Source of the DNA: Helicoverpa zea
Taxonomy: Eukaryota > Arthropoda > Insecta > Lepidoptera > Noctuidae
Reading direction: 5' to 3'
Length of the DNA: 64,000 nt
Assembly (NCBI RefSeq): GCF_022581195.2
Contig: NC_061465.1
Coordinates: forward strand, 4,280,501-4,344,500
Part shown: one piece after another, positions 59,395-64,000 of the stretch
Position numbering within the stretch: position 1 is the stretch's first letter
Layout: every line of letters starts with the position of its first letter
Translations under genes and position numbers: made by a program
The notes under the pieces: generated by a model
Told to the model about the DNA's origin: nothing
Databases searched by the model: none
What the model saw: only the letters and a program-made list of their open reading frames with translations

Positions 59395-60940
59395 TTGAAG
59401 TTAATTCATTTTAAATATATTTCTTTAATTATTCTTTGATGTATGTACACAGATTATTTGAAGAAATACCTTTCTTTATTCCAATTACATAGTTACTCAC
59501 ACATAGAGGTATATACCTGAATCGATAGAGCGAGCTTATTATATTTTATTTACCTGCCTTCCAGTGTCAAAAACAATAGAACGTGTTAAGAAGAAAGTTT
59601 ATTCCACACACGACCTTCATAATTTAAGATCCTACTTTTCTTTATAAACCTTCGAGAACTTTCGTCTTTCTGAAGTACTTATGCTTACTTCTAAGACAGT
59701 TAATCGTTCTTCGTATGGGTTAATTGCCTGTTAATTAGCATACGTGCGGTTAACAGCCGTTTCCTTGCTAAAGTTACGAGAATTTTCAAAGAGTTTGGAC
59801 GGAAATTTAAAATGATTTAAAACTGGGTTTGTCTCCTCTCTTTTGAAAATGTGCGGTGAAAGCCGTTTGTTTTCCAAGCCTTTATAATTGGGAATCAAAA
59901 AAAATTTTGGAGGCTCATTATATAAGTTGCAATATTTCATTCTGAAACATGTGACTTGTATCTTATACCTACTCGGCCATGAATAGAAACAGTCAACTTC
60001 AGGTCAGTGGTAACAGTTTTATAGGAAAATCGTACTTATTACTATTGAGTTAAGGTGCATGACAGTTACCACTGATGTGCAGTTTACTGTACCTATTATA
60101 AAATTAAGTTTGTTTGGAGATAAACGCTATCCAGCAATCAAGCTCTTGAGCTTCTTAATATTAGTACCTGTAGATTGTTTGAAACATTCCTACAAACCTT
60201 CGTCCTCCACTATTTCTAAAACAGATAGTTTTCTATTGTGTGAGCTTTCAATTTTATTTTTTGAAAAACAATTATCGCTATCGATTAACTACATTGGAGT
60301 ACACTACAGTGCACATTTATTTCAGGAACATGCTTGCGTACACTCATTGCTATAAGCTTTACGCAAGAAAACTACGTGTTCACAAACTGTACGAGTTTTT
60401 AGAAGAAAATAAAGTAAAGTAAGGCAAAGTAAAAAAAAAAAACAAACAAAAAAATCCAGATGCCTTATTTCAAATTTTAAGACATTAGGCATCAGGATCT
60501 TTATTTTTGCAGTCTTACAAGACTTGCATAAAGTTATCAAAAGTTGTCAATAGGCCAAAAAAAATGTGTTTGTATCCCGTCTTCTCATCCAGGTAGGTAT
60601 CTGTGCACCTAAATACATAGATATTAATTATAATAATACGATAAAGTGTTAGAGGTAAAGAAAACTGTTCAACAGGTTAAAATGACTTTAGTGAAAAATG
60701 GAAATGCCTACCCTACCACAGCTTACTTTGTTTTCGATACGTAAAGTAGTTTAAATTAAGACGGGTAAACATTTTACTACGTGAGAATCTCAACTAATTA
60801 TCGCAAGTTCCTCAGTTTCTCTATAGCAACTTGTTTCAGACCTATATACATTTCAACGAATTTAACAGAAGCCATACTAAGCCCAATTTCACCGACATTG
60901 AACGTCAGTTTTATAAAACAACTGTTTGCATATTTGACGA
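59395..60940. other. non-coding stretch
   Basis: AT-rich; a 98-codon ORF at 60059-60355 (+) has no recognisable domain. An A-run lies at 60431-60455. Confidence 0.4.
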
Positions 60941-61182
60941 CCTCGATGGCGCAATGGTCACCGTGCCGGACTGCCGAACTTGAGGTCACGGGTTCGTTTC
61001 CCGGTTCTACAATTGTGTGATGAGCATGCTTGTTGGACGTAGTCTGAATGTTATAATATGTGTAAAAATATAGCTATATGTAGTTTATCAGTTGTGTTAG
61101 CATCCATAAATAACACGAGTTAATTAATAACTTGCCATGTGGATAACCGACCGTGGGTGACAAGGTGTCCCGATAAATATTA
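60941..61182 (+). mobile_element. SINE C, tRNA-derived, uninterrupted copy
   Basis: The head CCTCGATGGCGCAATGGTCA and B box GGTTCGTTTCC (60991-61001) match 20024. The body GTGATGAGCATGCTTGTTGG to AAATATTAT follows. It contains the undivided site AGCTATATGTAGTTTATC, which is interrupted in the copy at 20024, so it serves as the empty-site control. Confidence 0.85.
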
Positions 61183-63045
61183 TGAATTTTCACGTTCAAT
61201 TTTCAAATTTAACCATTGTTTTAAGCAAAACGATAGTTTATGATGAACGTAAACTTTGGCCTTATAGTGGATAAACGTGCAAAGGTGCAATACTGTGGTT
61301 TTCCGTTACTACTACTAAAGTAAGTTCATACTGATTGCTCTGCTATTTTCAAGCTTTAGAAAATAATAGTGGGATTTATCATAAGTATCTACCACACTTA
61401 CTACTACAGTAGTAAAACTTAAGTTCTTATACCTATTATTCAGATCAAACATTAGTCTTAGTGTTGTTAGAAAGCGTTTCTTTTGTAAGTGCATAATTAT
61501 TTTCAACATTTTATAACTTTTTATCACATAAAATATCGCCTATGATACTCACTACTACTCTAATTTTGGTAAAAGAATCCTTAAAAATTGTTCAGCAGAT
61601 CCAAAGATCCCTGCAACCTCAAAAAGTGGCAGTGAAGTAGCTATTCAATGCTTTAAAATGTAGCATTCGATGTGGCCGAGCCTTACAGCAATAAAATGTC
61701 AAAGTAAATTAAGTGCAGGAACTTGCAGGCTTCAACCATCACGTTTATGAGTTATGACGCAGGTTGCCATGGCAACGCACTTATTTACAATGTCTACGAC
61801 TTCCACCGTAAATTGAAACTTCTCCGATATTGAGTTAAGTTTTCTAATTCTTGCACCTTTTCTTTTTAATCGTAATTTGGCACACCTTTGCGCCTTTGAA
61901 AAGATTTTTGATTTCTCTTGAGTAAGACTTGTTGCTCTGCATTTTGTTGTAGGCGTTACCTGTGAAAACTACTTAATGGACGATATATATGAGATTCGAA
62001 GTTCAGTCGTAAGTAAGCAGTCCAATATTTTCTATCTCTCTATTTTGCCATGAATATTGGCAAAGGATGGAATTATACGATAAAGCCCAATATTTTCTTT
62101 GCGCTTCAAAAATCATAGAGGATCTATCGTTTCGCTACGATGGTTCGTATAAATAAGAACTATTTCGTTTATTCATTTTTTGGTAGGTATATGAATATTA
62201 TCACATATATTTATTCAGTAACAAATAAATAGTATTCGTGTAGGTATATCATTGGTTCGTTGGAGTAGGTAGGCACCTATAGCTTTGTAAACATTAGTTG
62301 ACTATAGTTACTTAACTATCTAATTTAAAATACCGTTGGCCAAAATGGGATCCTGATTTATTTCTTGATGTTTTTAAGGTGATGATGAGTATCTCCAACA
62401 AAATACCATGAAAGACTATTCGAAGAAAAAATAATAGTTTAAAAAACACGCTAGTCATGTATTGTCATCAAAACTTAGAGCGTGTTCAAAATTTCATTCT
62501 AATCGAAGACCGGGAAGTGGGTCAAATTAAGATTCCGAGACGTTCTTACATACATAGTTAGTTACAAGTGAAGCTAATAAAAGCGTGTTAAAAATCTATG
62601 TCTAGAAGATAAACTCCATCTCAATAATTATAATCAAAGCATAATAAAAGCGTATAAGTATGGATGGAGATAGCACCGTGCCTCGACCCCCGACATCTCC
62701 GCTAATCATTTATCTGTCCGTAGTGTAAACACATTATAATTAAAGATCGTACAAGAAGATATAGATGAGAAAGGCCTTAGGTAGGTAGTTAATTCTATCA
62801 AAAGTTCTAAATCCCAAGAGAAGGTACTTGTCGTGTCTGTCTCTCCTACCTCTTTGATTGATTTCGAAGAAAGTTTAATTAATTTTCTTCAAAGTTTTTG
62901 AGAACGGTAAAGAGAATAAAACACAGTTAAGTAGTATTGTTTCCAATTTAGCAAAACTTGCTTTAGTACCTTTTTCGTACTTTTTTCACACTGTATCCGC
63001 ACAGATATTATTTTTTCTCTAATAAAAATATCCTTTTAAAGGACT
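61183..63045. other. non-coding stretch
   Basis: AT-rich; nothing recognised. Confidence 0.4.
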
Positions 63046-63241
63046 GATCTATACAAATATTATGAAGCAAAATAATTTCTTTATTTGAACGCGCTAATCT
63101 CAGTAGTTACCGAATGGATTTGAAAAATCCTTTCAGTGTTAGATAGCCTATTTATCAAGGAGCAATATATGCTACTTATTACCTGGGTGCGCAGAGAAGT
63201 TCTCCCGGGACGTGAGTGAGATCGCTGTCAGAAGCTAGTTC
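63046..63241 (+). repeat. family-F repeat
   Basis: ATACAAATATTATGAAGC start, AACGCGCTAATCTCAG, AGTGTTAGATAGCC, and end GATCGCTGTCAGAAGCTAGT, in the same order as 13631. Confidence 0.65.
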
Positions 63242-63469
63242 TTGTATAAACACTAATTAGGTTTTTTTATTAAATAGGTACCTATTACCCGTGTTTTGTC
63301 CTTAGGGAAAACCTCACTCAATCGTGGTCATACAATCCCTTTCCGGGTCTCATTGCAACGTTATAATCATGATAGTTGGGCTTAAGCCACGGTTGTTAAA
63401 CTAGTAGACTCTCTTTTGCCAGAGGTCTCATCCGTCAACTTCTTTGCTTTGCCATTTACTTAACGGTCA

Positions 63470-63654
63470 GTTTCTTCATCAAAAGTAAAAGTCAAAGTAA
63501 TGTCTAAAGTAGAAGTAACGGTTAAATTCGTTTTTTCAAGGCTAAAGTGACAGCAAAACTAATATAAAAAATGAATTTGACCGTTACTTTTACTTTAGAC
63601 ATTACTTTGACTTTTACTTTGGCTTTTACTTTTGATGAAGAAACTGGCTGTTAA
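63470..63654. mobile_element. foldback MITE, family G copy 2
   Basis: A 185-b unit with ends TTAACGGTCAGTTTCTTCAT and (complement) TTAACAGCCAGTTTCTTCAT. It starts and ends on TTAA/TAA, so the target may be TTAA or TAA. Highly similar to 59201-59394 over the whole length. Confidence 0.82.
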
Positions 63655-64000
63655 AGTTCTTTGACAAACGGGCTACCTAACCTAACCCTAAAATAACTTT
63701 TCAAATAGAATTCGTTGTTCCTGAGGTTGGAGTCTTCCAGCAAACAAACAGACTAATTAGCTGTACAATAGCGTAAATATAATTATTTCTGAGATGAACA
63801 CTAAATTAAGTTCATGTTATAAGTTACGGAGCAGGTACCAATTAAACGATGCTATGCCATGCCATGTGCTCAAAGAAGGGCCTAGTTTTTAACGAAGCTA
63901 CGTACCTATATTGAAATGTTAACCTAATTATAACAGAATTCCATTTAAGAACCGATCCGATGGATATGTTTGACGTTATACGTAGTTAACGTCAATATTT
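63655..64000. other. non-coding stretch at right edge
   Basis: AT-rich; nothing recognised. Confidence 0.4.

Overview
The window reads as nuclear DNA of a moth or butterfly, probably a noctuid-type lepidopteran. It is AT-rich, has spliced genes with GT-AG introns, and carries tRNA-derived SINEs, a Jockey/I-group LINE, a Ty3/gypsy element, foldback MITEs and several short interspersed repeats that I recognise as typical of Lepidoptera. The species call is inference; the repeat content and spliced gene are seen directly. Only one host gene can be supported. It is a rhodopsin-family GPCR on the minus strand, of the Tre1/moody type ('protein trapped in endoderm-1'-like), in five exons between 10073 and 2974. 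These encode residues 1-221, from the start codon through TM5. Its last exons (TM6, TM7, C-tail) lie to the left of the window. LAYOUT. 1-~2825: 3' part of a Ty3/gypsy retrotransposon (+ strand; RT end, RNase H, integrase, candidate 3' LTR), lying antisense in the GPCR intron after TM5. 2974-10073: GPCR exons with introns of 0.7-2.3 kb. 10-42 kb: non-coding DNA with scattered repeats, plausibly a long first intron and/or upstream DNA of the GPCR. About 41.8-42.1 kb: a candidate promoter and 5'-leader exon on the minus strand (weak). 42234-47743: a complete LINE with both ORFs open and a perfect 13-bp target-site duplication. 47.8-64 kb: non-coding DNA rich in nested repeats (SINE, 615-bp retroposon, foldback MITEs, a 122-bp tandem array). 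HOW IT FITS. The window is one host locus, a receptor gene with long introns, repeatedly invaded by mobile elements. Several insertions can be dated relative to one another because they are nested or keep exact duplications: SINE B in SINE C (17-bp duplication), a 615-bp element at the end of a SINE B copy (17-bp duplication), and a foldback MITE inside an older repeat. I found no CRISPR, operon, canonical tRNA gene or rRNA. The most notable items are the apparently intact LINE, the nested retroposon stacks, and the receptor with its NRY motif split by an intron. No convincing new biological system is visible.
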